NCBI RefSeq assembly: GCF_900277125.1
Contig: NZ_OPYN01000207.1
Span: 248,001 to 312,000 of the forward strand
Reading direction: 5' to 3'
Length of the DNA stretch: 64,000 nucleotides
Source: Pseudomonas inefficax
GTDB lineage: Bacteria > Pseudomonadota > Gammaproteobacteria > Pseudomonadales > Pseudomonadaceae
Shown: in pieces, positions 16,901 to 25,639 of the stretch
Position numbering within the stretch: position 1 is the stretch's first letter
Layout of the letters: the number at the start of each line of letters is the position of its first letter
Program-made: the position numbers and the translations under genes
The notes under the pieces: model-generated
Databases searched by the model: none
Seen by the model: only the letters and a program-made list of their open reading frames with translations
What the model was told of the DNA's origin: nothing

Positions 16901-17037
16901 CGGTCAGCCGCTTTGACATCGGTACGGTGATTGCCACCGGGATGTCGATTGGTACGCTGTTTACCCTGTTTGTATTGCCTTGTATCTACACCCTGTTGGC
17001 GCACAAGGTGCAGGCCAAAGAACCCGCTGTAGCCTGA
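13993..17037 (+). CDS. mexW: RND multidrug efflux transporter (MexW-like)
   Basis: A 1014-residue inner-membrane proton-drug antiporter of the HAE-RND family with twelve membrane segments and two large periplasmic loops. The paired aspartates of the proton relay are in GLVVDDAIVVVENIHRH of membrane segment 4, near residues 404-405. The C-terminal half repeats the pattern (LIGLISKHGILIVEFANQL). The length is normal for MexW and its relatives. The gene starts 12 bases after mexV with a strong AGGAGG site, so the two form an operon. Substrates cannot be read from the sequence; the P. aeruginosa pump handles fluoroquinolones, tetracycline, chloramphenicol and erythromycin. Confidence 0.9.
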   Translation: MAFTDPFIRRPVLASVVSLLILLLGFQAWSKLQIRQYPQMENALITVTTAYPGANAETIQGYITQPLQQSLASAEGIDYMTSVSRQNFSIISIYARIGADSDRLFTELLAKANEVRNKLPQDSEDPVLSKEAADASALMYISFYSKEMSNPQITDYLSRVIQPKLATLPGMAEAEILGNQVFAMRIWIDPVKLAGYGLSATDVTNAVRRYNFLSAAGEVKGEYVVTSINASTELKSAEAFAALPVKTSGDSRVLLGDVARVEMGAENYDTVSSFDGTPSVYIGIKATPAANPLDVIKEVRRIMPELESQLPPALKVSIAYDATLFIQASIDEVIKTLGEAILIVIVVVFLFLGALRSVLIPVVTIPLSMIGVLFFMQMMGYSLNLLTLLAMVLAIGLVVDDAIVVVENIHRHMEEGKSPFDAALEGAREIAMPVVSMTITLAAVYAPIGFLTGLTGALFKEFALTLAGAVIISGIVALTLSPMMCALLLRPEQNPSGLAHRLDVLFERLKVRYQRLLHTTLDSRPVVLVFAVIILCLIPVLLKFTQNELAPNEDQGVIFMMSSSPQPANLDYLNAYTDEFTPLFKAFPEYYSSFQINGFNGVQTGIGGFLLKPWNERERTQMELLPLVQSKLEEIGGLQIFGFNLPSLPGTGEGLPFQFVINSAGDYPALLDVAQRIKARAQESGKFAFLDIDLAFDKPEVVVDINRAKAAQMGVSMDTLGSTLATLLGEAEINRFTLEGRSYKVIAQVERPYRDNPGWLNNYYVKNDQGQLLPLSTLITLSDRARPRQLNQFQQLNSAIIQGVPMVSLGEALQTVQGIAREEAPEGFAFDYAGVARQYVQEGSALWVTFGLALAIIFLVLAAQFESFRDPLVILVTVPLSICGALLPLFLGISSMNIYTQVGLVTLIGLISKHGILIVEFANQLREERGLSVREAIEEAAAIRLRPVLMTTAAMVFGMVPLILATGAGAVSRFDIGTVIATGMSIGTLFTLFVLPCIYTLLAHKVQAKEPAVA

Positions 17038-17040
17038 AAC

Positions 17041-17135
17041 GGCCTCTTCGCGGGTGAACCCGCTCCCACAGGTACAGCGTCAGGTTCGGATATTGTGCAG
17101 TTCCTGTGGGAGCGGGTTCACCCGCGAAGAGGCCG
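17041..17135. repeat. REP pair, GGGTGAACCCGC type
   Basis: Two inverted REP copies (CTCTTCGCGGGTGAACCCGC and complement) four bases after the mexW stop, about 30 bases apart, in the gap between two convergent genes. Confidence 0.9.
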
Positions 17136-17150
17136 GACAAGGCAGATGCA

Positions 17151-17191
17151 AAAATGCCAGAGGCCCCGCAATCGCGAGGCCTCTGGCATTT
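17151..17191. terminator. Bidirectional terminator between mexW and the inaA operon
   Basis: A long perfect stem, GCCAGAGGCC/GGCCTCTGGC with a CCGCAATCGCGA loop, has an A-run on its left and a T-run on its right. It can end transcription from both convergent units. Confidence 0.85.
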
Positions 17192-17205
17192 CTACTGCAC
17201 CGGGT

Positions 17206-17439
17206 TCAACCGAACGGCCGCAACCCCTGGCGCAAGCCGAAAAGGAACAGCAACAGGTCCTGATCCGGCGCGGCCTTGGCTTGTTGCTGCGGTTTCACAT
17301 CCCGCGGCAACGCGCACTGGTCGGCCAGCTCGGCCTTGCTGAACACTGTCGGCCTCGGCTCTTCCCAGGCAGCCACCGCCACGGTGGTCACCGCCAGGCC
17401 AGCTACCAGGAACAAAGCTCGAGCTATTTCTAGTTTCAT
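17206..17439 (-). CDS. Small exported protein of unknown function
   Basis: A 77-residue protein with an N-terminal signal peptide (residues 1-24, ending AVAA) and a short mature part with a single cysteine (residue 41) and a Leu/Phe-rich C-terminal segment. I do not recognise a family. Its ATG overlaps the inaA stop (ATGA), so it is translationally coupled to inaA and should share its ColR control. The homologous position in P. aeruginosa is PA4377, from memory. The C-terminal LLLFLFGL stretch could associate with membrane. Confidence 0.72.
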   Translation of the reverse strand: MKLEIARALFLVAGLAVTTVAVAAWEEPRPTVFSKAELADQCALPRDVKPQQQAKAAPDQDLLLFLFGLRQGLRPFG

Positions 17440-18137
17440 TGCTCTAACCCTTTGACAGCGCTGCCAAACGCCATCTGGTAAAAGTAGAGCAGTGTTTGCC
17501 ATTCCGCGTCGTTGATCGACGAATGGCGGCGCAGTTGTCGCAGGTCATTGCCCGCCGCGCGCTGGCAACTGATGCGCCGCCGGCATTTTTCCAGGTCCAG
17601 CAGGGCGACCTCGACGCGGGCCTGCTCACCCTCGCCAATCACCTTGATGAACACATGCTTGCCATACAGGCAGCCGTGCTGCCAATGCCCCAGATGCATG
17701 CGCGCCAGGTTGTCCGCCAGGTCCTTGAGCATGCGCTCATGCACCACCTGCGGGTAACGCTCGCGGGCACCTTCGGCATGCCAGGTGTCGAGTTCGACGA
17801 AGCCGTCGAGTGCTTCGCTCACCAGCAGCGCACGCCACTGGTGGTCGGCACCACGCTCGGCGCCACAGAAGACGATGCGCGGTACACGCACGCCCAGTTG
17901 CTCGAAGCTGTTCAACGCATCGAGCTCACGCAATACGGTCGGCCGGCCGAAAGGGTGCAGCACGCTACGGTAGATATGCCCGACCTGGCGTTTGGCATAC
18001 AGCAGCTTGCCGTTGCCATCGTCGAGGCGTTGCACACCACTCTCGCCACCACGGCGCTGGTTAGGCTCCTCGACCCACTCGCCCTGCTGGCGCCAGTAAA
18101 AATCGAACCGCGACTCCCCATTCTGGGCTACAGCCAT
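17436..18137 (-). CDS. inaA: InaA-family lipopolysaccharide kinase-like protein
   Basis: A 233-residue protein of the InaA/Kdo kinase (RIO/WaaP-like) superfamily. Kinase-like elements are recognisable: the YAKRQVGH region near residue 49, NLARMHLGHWQHGCLYGKHVFI (catalytic-loop-like HG segment) near 145-165 and LLDLEKCRR (DFG-like DLE) near 180. It probably phosphorylates lipopolysaccharide core sugars in the cytoplasm. The start is the ATG at 18137, preceded by AAGGGG. It begins 6 bases after the methyltransferase stop. In P. putida inaA is a known ColRS-linked gene, and a ColR-like box lies upstream of this operon. Confidence 0.86.
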   Translation of the reverse strand: MAVAQNGESRFDFYWRQQGEWVEEPNQRRGGESGVQRLDDGNGKLLYAKRQVGHIYRSVLHPFGRPTVLRELDALNSFEQLGVRVPRIVFCGAERGADHQWRALLVSEALDGFVELDTWHAEGARERYPQVVHERMLKDLADNLARMHLGHWQHGCLYGKHVFIKVIGEGEQARVEVALLDLEKCRRRISCQRAAGNDLRQLRRHSSINDAEWQTLLYFYQMAFGSAVKGLEQ

Positions 18138-18143
18138 CAAACA

Positions 18144-18827
18144 CTACCCCTTACGCAATACATAGACCCGCCACATGGCATAGAACGGCAGAAAGTCGAG
18201 GCGTTCCTGGATTCTGAAGCCGGCGGCTCGGAATTCTTCTTCGACCGTGTCGGCCGGTAACACAAAGCGGTTCTGGTAATTGTCCTGGTTACCGTTCCTG
18301 GCGCTGCGACGCTGTTCCAGCTTTTTTCGGCGCCAGGCCTTGAAGTTACCATCCACCCACAACGACAGGATCACACTATCACGGCTAACCCGTTGAAATT
18401 CCGACAGAATTGTCTTTCTGTGCGCCGCTTCGCCGATGTGGTGGAACAAGCGCATGCAGAAGATGCTGTCCACCGAGTTGTCCGGCAAGTCGATGGCAAA
18501 CGCCGATGTCTGCAAAGGCCGTACCCGTGCCACCACCTCTGGCGCTTGCGCGGTACAGGCTGTCTCGATCATCGCTTCGGAGTTGTCGGCGCCAATGATT
18601 ACCCGGTTGGGCTTTTCTGCCAGCAATGGCCAGAAGCGGCCGGCACCGCATGGCAGGTCGAGGACCAGGCCAGGCTCACCAGCCAATGCCAAGGCGCGGC
18701 GCGCCAACTGCTCATCACGCTTGTGGGAAAGGCGTCGCGCCAGGCCATCCTGGTGCTTGAGAAAGTACTCACGCGCATGTTCTTTGTCGTACTTCTCGGA
18801 AAATTCAAGCTTGATGGGGCTACGCAT
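18144..18827 (-). CDS. Class I SAM-dependent methyltransferase
   Basis: A 227-residue cytoplasmic methyltransferase. Motif I is DLPCGAGRF near residues 57-65, with the acidic GADNS after the second strand near 77-81 and CMRLFHHIGE as the post-II region. The methyl acceptor is unknown. It heads the operon that continues with inaA and a small exported protein, so envelope or lipopolysaccharide modification is plausible by context. AGGAGA precedes the ATG. A ColR-type box lies at 18894, 67 bases upstream. Confidence 0.85.
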   Translation of the reverse strand: MRSPIKLEFSEKYDKEHAREYFLKHQDGLARRLSHKRDEQLARRALALAGEPGLVLDLPCGAGRFWPLLAEKPNRVIIGADNSEAMIETACTAQAPEVVARVRPLQTSAFAIDLPDNSVDSIFCMRLFHHIGEAAHRKTILSEFQRVSRDSVILSLWVDGNFKAWRRKKLEQRRSARNGNQDNYQNRFVLPADTVEEEFRAAGFRIQERLDFLPFYAMWRVYVLRKG

Positions 18828-18893
18828 TGGGCATCTCCTGACTCCATTCCGCCCACATTAGGCAAGCAAGCGTAGGAATCAGGTCATGCTGAT

Positions 18894-18909
18894 GTGAAAA
18901 ATATGTTGA
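18894..18909 (-). promoter_or_regulatory. Candidate ColR box of the methyltransferase-inaA operon
   Basis: Read on the minus strand the site is TCAACATATTTTTCAC. Against the ColR consensus that I recall from P. putida, YYNASNNYTTTTTSAC, it has one mismatch, at position 8. It lies 67 bases before the methyltransferase start, in the 107-base gap after colS. Confidence 0.65.
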
Positions 18910-18934
18910 GCGCCGAATGACCTGTTACAACAGA

Positions 18935-20245
18935 TTACTCGACCAAAGCCTCCGGGTCGCCCTTGGCTGCGGTATTGCTCAGGTCCACCCTGAAACGGCA
19001 GCCGTGCGGCAAGGTCGAGGTCAGGGTGACATGCCAGCCCTGGTCATCGCAGATCCGCTGTACCAGCGACAGGCCCAGGCCCAGGCCCTCGCCGCGCCGC
19101 TCATCGCCGCGCACGAACGGCCGGAACATCGCCTCGCGCTGCTCCTCCGGGATACCCACGCCGCTGTCCTCCACGCTGAAGCCGTTGGCTTCCAGGCTCA
19201 GGCGGATATAGCCGCTATCGGTGTAGTGCGCGGCGTTGCGCAGCAGGTTGCCCATCACCGACTGCAGGAAGGTAGCGTTGTACAGCACTGGGCCGGCACT
19301 GACGCGGCCATCGAAATACAGGGCCAGGCCCTTCTGCTCGATAGTGTCGCGCCAGACCCCGACCAGTTCATCAGCCACCTCCCGCAGAGTGGCCCGCGAA
19401 GCCACCGCGCCCTCGTCGCGCTGTGCCCGGGCCAGCATCAGGAAGGTCTTGACCAGTTCGCGCATTTCTTCCGTGGCTCTAGCCACGCGCTCCACTTGGC
19501 TGCGCGAGCGGGCATCCAGCGTCGGGTTTTCCATCAGCAATTCGCACGAGGTGGCCAGCACCATCAAGGGCGTACGCAGTTCATGGCTGACGTCGCTGGT
19601 GAACAACCGTTCGCGGGTCAGCGCATCGCGCAGGCGGCCCAGGGTATCGTCAAAGGCGACCGCCAGCTGGCCGACTTCGTCCGCGGCGTAGTCCGGCGCA
19701 AGCGGCGGGGCCAGGCCCAGCAACTGGTCACGGTGGCGTACCTGGCGTGCCAGACGGATCACCGGCGCCATCACCCGACGCGCCACCAGCCAGCCGAGAA
19801 TGACCGCCAGCACCAGGCTGAGCACGAAGCCTACCACTACCACCGCGAACAGCACCCGCTCGCGCTCCTCGAAGTCGCTCTGGTCCTGCAGCAGCACATA
19901 GCGGCGGCCATCCACGATCTCGACCATGGCGTGGTACGACAGCTGGTCGCGGAATACCTCGTGGAAGCCGCGGTCAAGGTGACGCAGGTCCTTGGGCAGT
20001 TCAAAATCGTCACGCCCGCCGCTGAAGTAGAACAGCTGGTCGGGACGTGGCCGGTGGCTCCAGTCACTGACGCTGTCCATGCGCAACAGGCGCTGCAGAT
20101 CACCGCCCAGCACCGAGGAAATCAGCCGCTCTTCCACCAGGTGCACGGTGCCGACGATGCCGAAGGCGAAGGCCCCGGCCACCAGTGCGCTCATCAGGGC
20201 AAAGGCGATGATGATGCGCTGGGCAAGGCTTTGCTTAAACTCCAT
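18935..20245 (-). CDS. colS: Sensor histidine kinase ColS
   Basis: A 436-residue inner-membrane kinase. It has TM1 at about 11-33, a periplasmic loop to about 135, TM2 at about 133-155, a HAMP domain, HisKA with SHELRTPL near residue 227, and HATPase_c with N, G1 and G2 boxes. The residues reported for zinc and iron sensing in P. putida ColS are all in place when translation starts at 20245: His35, Glu38, His95, Glu96, Glu126 and Glu129. This supports both the start and the function. ColS phosphorylates ColR in response to excess Zn, Fe and some other metals. The start overlaps the colR end by 11 bases. Confidence 0.95.
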   Translation of the reverse strand: MEFKQSLAQRIIIAFALMSALVAGAFAFGIVGTVHLVEERLISSVLGGDLQRLLRMDSVSDWSHRPRPDQLFYFSGGRDDFELPKDLRHLDRGFHEVFRDQLSYHAMVEIVDGRRYVLLQDQSDFEERERVLFAVVVVGFVLSLVLAVILGWLVARRVMAPVIRLARQVRHRDQLLGLAPPLAPDYAADEVGQLAVAFDDTLGRLRDALTRERLFTSDVSHELRTPLMVLATSCELLMENPTLDARSRSQVERVARATEEMRELVKTFLMLARAQRDEGAVASRATLREVADELVGVWRDTIEQKGLALYFDGRVSAGPVLYNATFLQSVMGNLLRNAAHYTDSGYIRLSLEANGFSVEDSGVGIPEEQREAMFRPFVRGDERRGEGLGLGLSLVQRICDDQGWHVTLTSTLPHGCRFRVDLSNTAAKGDPEALVE

Positions 20246-20918
20246 CACGGCCCTCGGCGAGGCGATAGCCGACGCCATGGACAGTATGCAGCAGCGGTTT
20301 TTCGAACGGCTTGTCGATCACCTGGCGCAACTGGTGCACGTGGCTGCGCAGGCTGTCGCTGTCGGGGCAGTCATCGCCCCAAAGGGCTTCTTCCAGAACT
20401 TCGCGACGCAATACGTGCGGGCTTTTCTGCATCAGCACCGCCAGCAGCTTGAGGCCGACCGGGTTGAGCTTGAGCAGGCGGCCCTGGCGGGTGACTTCGA
20501 GCGTGTCGAGGTCATAGCTGAGGTCGGCTACCTGCAAGGTGCGGCGCCCGCCGCCTTGGGCCCGGCGCAGCACCGCTTCGATGCGGGCGGCCAACTCCGA
20601 CAGGGCGAAGGGCTTGAGCAGGTAATCGTCGGCACCGGAGCGGAAGCCCTGCAGGCGGTCGTCCAGTTGGTCGCGGGCGGTGAGCATGATCACCGGCGTG
20701 TCGCGGCGGGCGTCTTCGCGCAGGCGCTTGCACAGTGTATAGCCGTCGATGCCCGGCAACATGATGTCGAGCACGATCAGGTCGTAGTGCTCGGTGGCAG
20801 CCAGGTGCAGGCCGGACAGGCCATCCTGGGCGCAGTCGACGGTGTAGCCCTTCATCCCCAGGTAGTCGGCCAGGTTGGCCAGGATATCGCGGTTGTCTTC
20901 AACCAAAAGAATGCGCAT
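20235..20918 (-). CDS. colR: Response regulator ColR (OmpR family)
   Basis: A 227-residue two-domain regulator: a receiver with acidic residues near 8-9 (VEDN), phosphorylatable Asp51 in LIVLDIMLPG, Lys101 in LLKPF, and a C-terminal winged helix ending in HTVHGVGYRL. It controls envelope and metal-tolerance genes with ColS, whose gene overlaps its end. The PAP2 gene is divergent across a 183-base gap containing a perfect ColR box, and the inaA operon downstream carries another. ATG at 20918 behind AGGAGA. Confidence 0.95.
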   Translation of the reverse strand: MRILLVEDNRDILANLADYLGMKGYTVDCAQDGLSGLHLAATEHYDLIVLDIMLPGIDGYTLCKRLREDARRDTPVIMLTARDQLDDRLQGFRSGADDYLLKPFALSELAARIEAVLRRAQGGGRRTLQVADLSYDLDTLEVTRQGRLLKLNPVGLKLLAVLMQKSPHVLRREVLEEALWGDDCPDSDSLRSHVHQLRQVIDKPFEKPLLHTVHGVGYRLAEGRDGV

Positions 20919-21016
20919 CGGTTTCTCCTGTGCGGCGCTTCTCGCTGTGGTGCGCGGCAGGCGCAGCTTAAGGCCTATGCCTGCAGGGTGCCAGCCCCAG
21001 GAAAAATTCAGCGCAC

Positions 21017-21032
21017 TTGACGGTTTTTTCAC
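21017..21032 (+). promoter_or_regulatory. ColR box upstream of the PAP2 gene
   Basis: TTGACGGTTTTTTCAC matches the remembered P. putida ColR consensus YYNASNNYTTTTTSAC at every defined position. It lies 69 bases before the PAP2 start in the divergent colR/PAP2 gap. Confidence 0.75.
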
Positions 21033-21101
21033 TGATCCTTCACGGACACAGGATAGCGGGCGGCCGACAATGGCCGATCTTTTTCGCGCCCTGGAGCCGC
21101 C

Positions 21102-21830
21102 ATGCAGCAACCAACCCGCCCCCGCCCGATCAATTTCTGGCTGTACCTGGGGCTACCCCTGGCGACGGCGCTGGGCCTGATCCTGCTGGAACTGACCTCG
21201 GTCGACATGGACATTGCCAACCTGTTCTTCGACCCCGCCGCCGGGCAATTCATCGGCCGCCACAGCTATTTGCTGGAGAACATCCTGCATGACCGGGTCA
21301 AGCAGGGGGTGATCCTGCTGGGAGTGATGTCGCTGGTGACCTTTGCTGCCAGCTTCTTCTGGAAGCGCCTGTTCGGCTGGCGCCGCGAGCTGGGCTGCCT
21401 GGTGCTGGCACTGGGCCTGTCCACGGCGTTTGTCACACCGCTGAAAAAAGTGACCCAGGTGCAATGCCCGTGGAGCCTGACCCAGTTTGGCGGGAAGGAA
21501 ACCTACAGCAAGCTGCTGGAGCCGCGGCCAGCGACCGACAAGCCCGGGCTGTGCTGGCCGGGCGGGCATGCCGCAACCGGGTTCTGCCTGTTCGGGCTGT
21601 TCTTCATGTTGCGTGATCGCAAGCCGAGGCTGGCGCGGGTGGCGTTGACGGTAGCCTTCATCGCCGGGTCGGTGCTGTCGCTGGGGCGGATGATGCAGGG
21701 GGCGCACTTCCTTTCGCACAACGTATGGACGGCGGTGTTCTGCTGGTTGATCGGTTTGGGGTCGTACTACCTGGTTCTGTATCGTCGGGGAATGGCTGAG
21801 GTACCTGCCGCTGAGCGTAGCGTCGCCTGA
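21102..21830 (+). CDS. PAP2-family membrane phosphatase, ColR target
   Basis: A 242-residue inner-membrane protein with about six membrane segments. The three phosphatase signatures are present in slightly degenerate form: LKKVTQVQCPW (KxxxxxxRP-like, with CP in place of RP), PGGHA near residue 154, and GRMMQGAHFLSHNVW (SRxxxxxHxxxD-like). The family removes phosphate from lipid A, undecaprenyl diphosphate or phosphatidylglycerol phosphate. The P. putida counterpart is, from memory, the ColR-activated PP_0900. The perfect ColR box upstream agrees. Which lipid it acts on cannot be told here. Confidence 0.85.
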   Translation: MQQPTRPRPINFWLYLGLPLATALGLILLELTSVDMDIANLFFDPAAGQFIGRHSYLLENILHDRVKQGVILLGVMSLVTFAASFFWKRLFGWRRELGCLVLALGLSTAFVTPLKKVTQVQCPWSLTQFGGKETYSKLLEPRPATDKPGLCWPGGHAATGFCLFGLFFMLRDRKPRLARVALTVAFIAGSVLSLGRMMQGAHFLSHNVWTAVFCWLIGLGSYYLVLYRRGMAEVPAAERSVA

Positions 21831-21835
21831 CCCAG

Positions 21836-21924
21836 GGGCCGCTTTGCGGCCCATTCGCAGCACAAGGCTGCTCCTACAGGAGATCGCGTACTCTGTAGGA
21901 GCAGCCTTGTGCTGCGAAGAGGCC
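21836..21924. repeat. REP pair, AGCACAAGGCTGC type, with flanking hairpin
   Basis: Two inverted REP copies (TTCGCAGCACAAGGCTGCTCC) about 15 bases apart, preceded on the left by a GGGCCGC/GCGGCCC hairpin. It lies between the convergent PAP2 and groEL genes. Confidence 0.88.
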
Positions 21925-21935
21925 CTGGCAGAAAA

Positions 21936-21972
21936 CAAAAAAGCCCCGGCTCTCGCGAACCGGGGCTTTTTG
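21936..21972 (-). terminator. Terminator of groESL
   Basis: AAAGCCCCGG and CCGGGGCTTTTT pair around a CTCTCGCGAA loop, with A-runs and T-runs on both sides. It lies 24 bases past the groEL stop and could act in both directions, ending PAP2 transcripts too. Confidence 0.9.
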
Positions 21973-21995
21973 ATGGTGCAGGGGGTAAGGCTGGC

Positions 21996-23636
<1,641 letters not shown>

Positions 23637-23686
23637 GATCGTTTAATCCTTGGAAATTCTTTGGAGTAACGGGAAGTCGGGGGAAA

Positions 23687-23980
23687 TCAGCCTTCGATAA
23701 CGGCGAGGATTTCGTTTTCAGCCATGACCAGCAGGTCTTCGCCATCGACTTTCACGGTGTTGCTGCCCGAGTAAGGGCCGAAAACCACTTTGTCACCCAC
23801 TTTCACGGCCAGCGCGCGAACTTCGCCGTTGTCCAGGATGCGACCGGTGCCGACGGCGACGACTTCGCCGCGGTTTGGTTTTTCAGCGGCCGAACCCGGC
23901 AGGACGATACCGCCAGCGGTTTTCGATTCTTCTTCGCTGCGACGGATGACTACGCGGTCATGCAGAGGACGAAGCTTCAT
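23687..23980 (-). CDS. groS: Co-chaperonin GroES
   Basis: A 97-residue co-chaperonin, MKLRPLHDRVVIRR at the start, with the mobile-loop region (SKTAGGIVLPGSA) at about 18-32 and the normal family length. It caps the GroEL cavity as a heptamer. The ATG at 23980 has GGGAGAG upstream. The longer open frame upstream crosses the leader hairpins and is not coding. Confidence 0.98.
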   Translation of the reverse strand: MKLRPLHDRVVIRRSEEESKTAGGIVLPGSAAEKPNRGEVVAVGTGRILDNGEVRALAVKVGDKVVFGPYSGSNTVKVDGEDLLVMAENEILAVIEG

Positions 23981-24012
23981 TGTCGATCTCTCCCAAAGTG
24001 TGGTTTTCATCG

Positions 24013-24058
24013 GCCGGTGTCGACACCGGCGGGTTAATGCTATCCGGCGTTGCCGGAA
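24013..24058 (-). other. Palindromes in the groES leader
   Basis: A perfect 18-base palindrome, GCCGGTGTCGACACCGGC, lies at 24013-24030, and a short CCGGC/GCCGG hairpin at about 24044-24056. Both fall between the promoter at 24129 and groES. They would fold in the mRNA leader. Neither covers the ribosome site. Confidence 0.6.
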
Positions 24059-24128
24059 GGCCGCTCGCCCAAGGCGAACCGCCTGAGTAATGACTGGTGT
24101 TGCCACCAGAAACCTTGCGGTGACCACT

Positions 24129-24156
24129 ACATGAGGCCGCCATATTCAATTACAAG
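24129..24156 (-). promoter_or_regulatory. Sigma32-type promoter of groESL
   Basis: On the minus strand CTTGTAA (24150-24156) and CCTCATGT (24129-24136) are separated by 13 bases. They resemble the heat-shock consensus CTTGAAA and CCCCATNT, each with one or two changes. The leader would be about 140 bases. Confidence 0.72.
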
Positions 24157-24204
24157 GCTTGTTTCAGAAAATTTTTCATTAGCGCCTTGGCCCCGCAAAA
24201 AGCT

Positions 24205-24308
24205 GGGGCCGCTGCGCGCCCCTTTCGCGACACAAGGCCGCTCCCACAGGAGGTGTGCATTCCCTGTGGGAGCGGCCTTGTGTCGCGAAAGGGCCGCAAA
24301 GCGGCCCC
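24205..24308. repeat. Compound REP pair, GACACAAGGC type
   Basis: Two inverted REP copies flanked outside by GGGGCCGC-type hairpins. Read on the minus strand, the last hairpin is followed by a T-run at about 24196-24200, so the locus may end fxsA transcription before the groESL promoter. Confidence 0.88.
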
Positions 24309-24314
24309 CAGCCA

Positions 24315-24776
24315 TTACTTGTCGCGGCGCTCGTACTCGCCCTCGATCACATTCGGGCGATGGCCGCCATCCTGTGGGCGAGCCTGGAACGGGTCGTCCT
24401 GGAAGGCGCGCTGGCGCATGGCCTGGGCCTCGGCACGCTCGCGCATCTTGCGCGCAGCCAGGTGACGGGTGAAGGGCAGCAGGCACAGCAGGCCCAGCAC
24501 GTCGCTGATGAAACCAGGCAGCAACAGCAGGCCACCACCAACGGCCAGCATCATGCCCTGGAACATGTCCTCGGCGGGCAGTTCGCCACGCTGCAGGCTT
24601 TCACGGGCGCGCAGTGCGGTGGCCAGCCCGGCCACGCGCATCACCAGCACACCCAGGGCGGAGCCGGCAATGATCAGCAGCAGCGCCGGGAAGAAACCGA
24701 TGGCGGCACTGACCTTCACGAAGACGAACAGCTCCAGCACGGGGAACAGGAGAAACAGCAGTAGAAAAGCACGCAT
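24315..24776 (-). CDS. fxsA: FxsA-family inner-membrane protein
   Basis: A 153-residue protein with hydrophobic segments at about 2-20, 25-45 and 75-100 and a charged C-terminal tail. The N-terminus MRAFLLLFLLFPVLELFVFV is typical of FxsA. In E. coli FxsA relieves exclusion of phage T7 by the F plasmid when overproduced; its normal role is unknown. It lies directly upstream of groESL, as in P. aeruginosa PA4387. ATG at 24776 with GAGGAA. Confidence 0.88.
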   Translation of the reverse strand: MRAFLLLFLLFPVLELFVFVKVSAAIGFFPALLLIIAGSALGVLVMRVAGLATALRARESLQRGELPAEDMFQGMMLAVGGGLLLLPGFISDVLGLLCLLPFTRHLAARKMRERAEAQAMRQRAFQDDPFQARPQDGGHRPNVIEGEYERRDK

Positions 24777-24843
24777 CAAAGCATTCCTCGTTGGAAGAGA
24801 ACCTTCCTGTAAGACCAACAGATGGATGCGTGCGCTCGGCTTT

Positions 24844-25575
24844 TCAACCCTCGACTTCCGTCGCAACCGGCCACTGGTCGGCGCGAGCCAGCAAAACCAG
24901 GGCTTCGCGGACTTGTGTCGGCGTGTTGCAAATACTCGGGAAAGGCAGCCAGTGCACCGCTTGGCCGATACGCAGGTGCATGCCTTCGCTGTCCACCCCG
25001 ACCATCTGCGCTGGCGCATGGCTTGGCAAATAGGCCAGCTGCACATAATGGGCGATGGCGTTGGCGTGGTCGTTGTTCATGTGCTCGACCATGCTTGCCT
25101 CGGCTTTACCGGCGAACGGGTTGGCCAAGGTTACATGGTCGAGCCAGTGGATCGCGCCGAAGCCGCCGATGTAGCGGTGGCGCACCGGCTGCAACACCCA
25201 GAAGTCGAAGTCGTGGGCCTTGTGGTAGTTGGCTGCTTCCGGGAAATAGCGGTAGTAGCGCTCGGCGGCGGCCTCGATGGCGACCTCCTCCACCAGCTTG
25301 TGCGCCTCGGCCATTACCGTCAGGCGCCCCACCGCCTGTACGTCCTCGGCTTCGCGCTCACCCACCAGCAGCGAGCACTTGGGGTCTTTCTGCAGGTTGT
25401 GAGTGTGCTGGGCGATGCGGCTGATGAGGATCAGCGGGTTGCCCTGGGCATCCAGGCAGTACGGCACGACAGAGCCGAAGGGGTAGCCGGGCATCGACTT
25501 GGAATGGGTCGAGAGCACGCCGCGGTATTCCTTGAGCAGCAGCTCCCGGGCGGGGCGGATGGCGTTGGTACTCAC
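24844..25575 (-). CDS. HugZ-like FMN-binding split-barrel protein with DUF2470
   Basis: A 243-residue cytoplasmic protein. Residues 1-150 form a pyridoxamine 5'-phosphate oxidase-like split barrel (STHSKSMPGYPFGSVVPY near 17-34), and the C-terminal part is DUF2470 with HMNNDHANAIAHY near 170-180. This pairing is typical of HugZ/HutZ haem-utilisation proteins. Haem degradation is therefore possible, but no haem uptake genes are near. I chose the GTG at 25575, which has AGGAG nine bases upstream and yields the usual STNAIRPARELL start; longer frame runs into a REP. Confidence 0.82.
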   Translation of the reverse strand: MSTNAIRPARELLLKEYRGVLSTHSKSMPGYPFGSVVPYCLDAQGNPLILISRIAQHTHNLQKDPKCSLLVGEREAEDVQAVGRLTVMAEAHKLVEEVAIEAAAERYYRYFPEAANYHKAHDFDFWVLQPVRHRYIGGFGAIHWLDHVTLANPFAGKAEASMVEHMNNDHANAIAHYVQLAYLPSHAPAQMVGVDSEGMHLRIGQAVHWLPFPSICNTPTQVREALVLLARADQWPVATEVEG

Positions 25576-25639
25576 GAAGGGCGGCTCCTGATGGCGGGCT
25601 GGATGGGACAAGATAAGCATTATCAGATCCAGTGCCAAT

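Noticed and set aside
24205..24308. REP hairpins near groESL as a thermosensor
   Set aside because: They lie upstream of the predicted groESL promoter, so they are not in its mRNA, and they match REP elements elsewhere.
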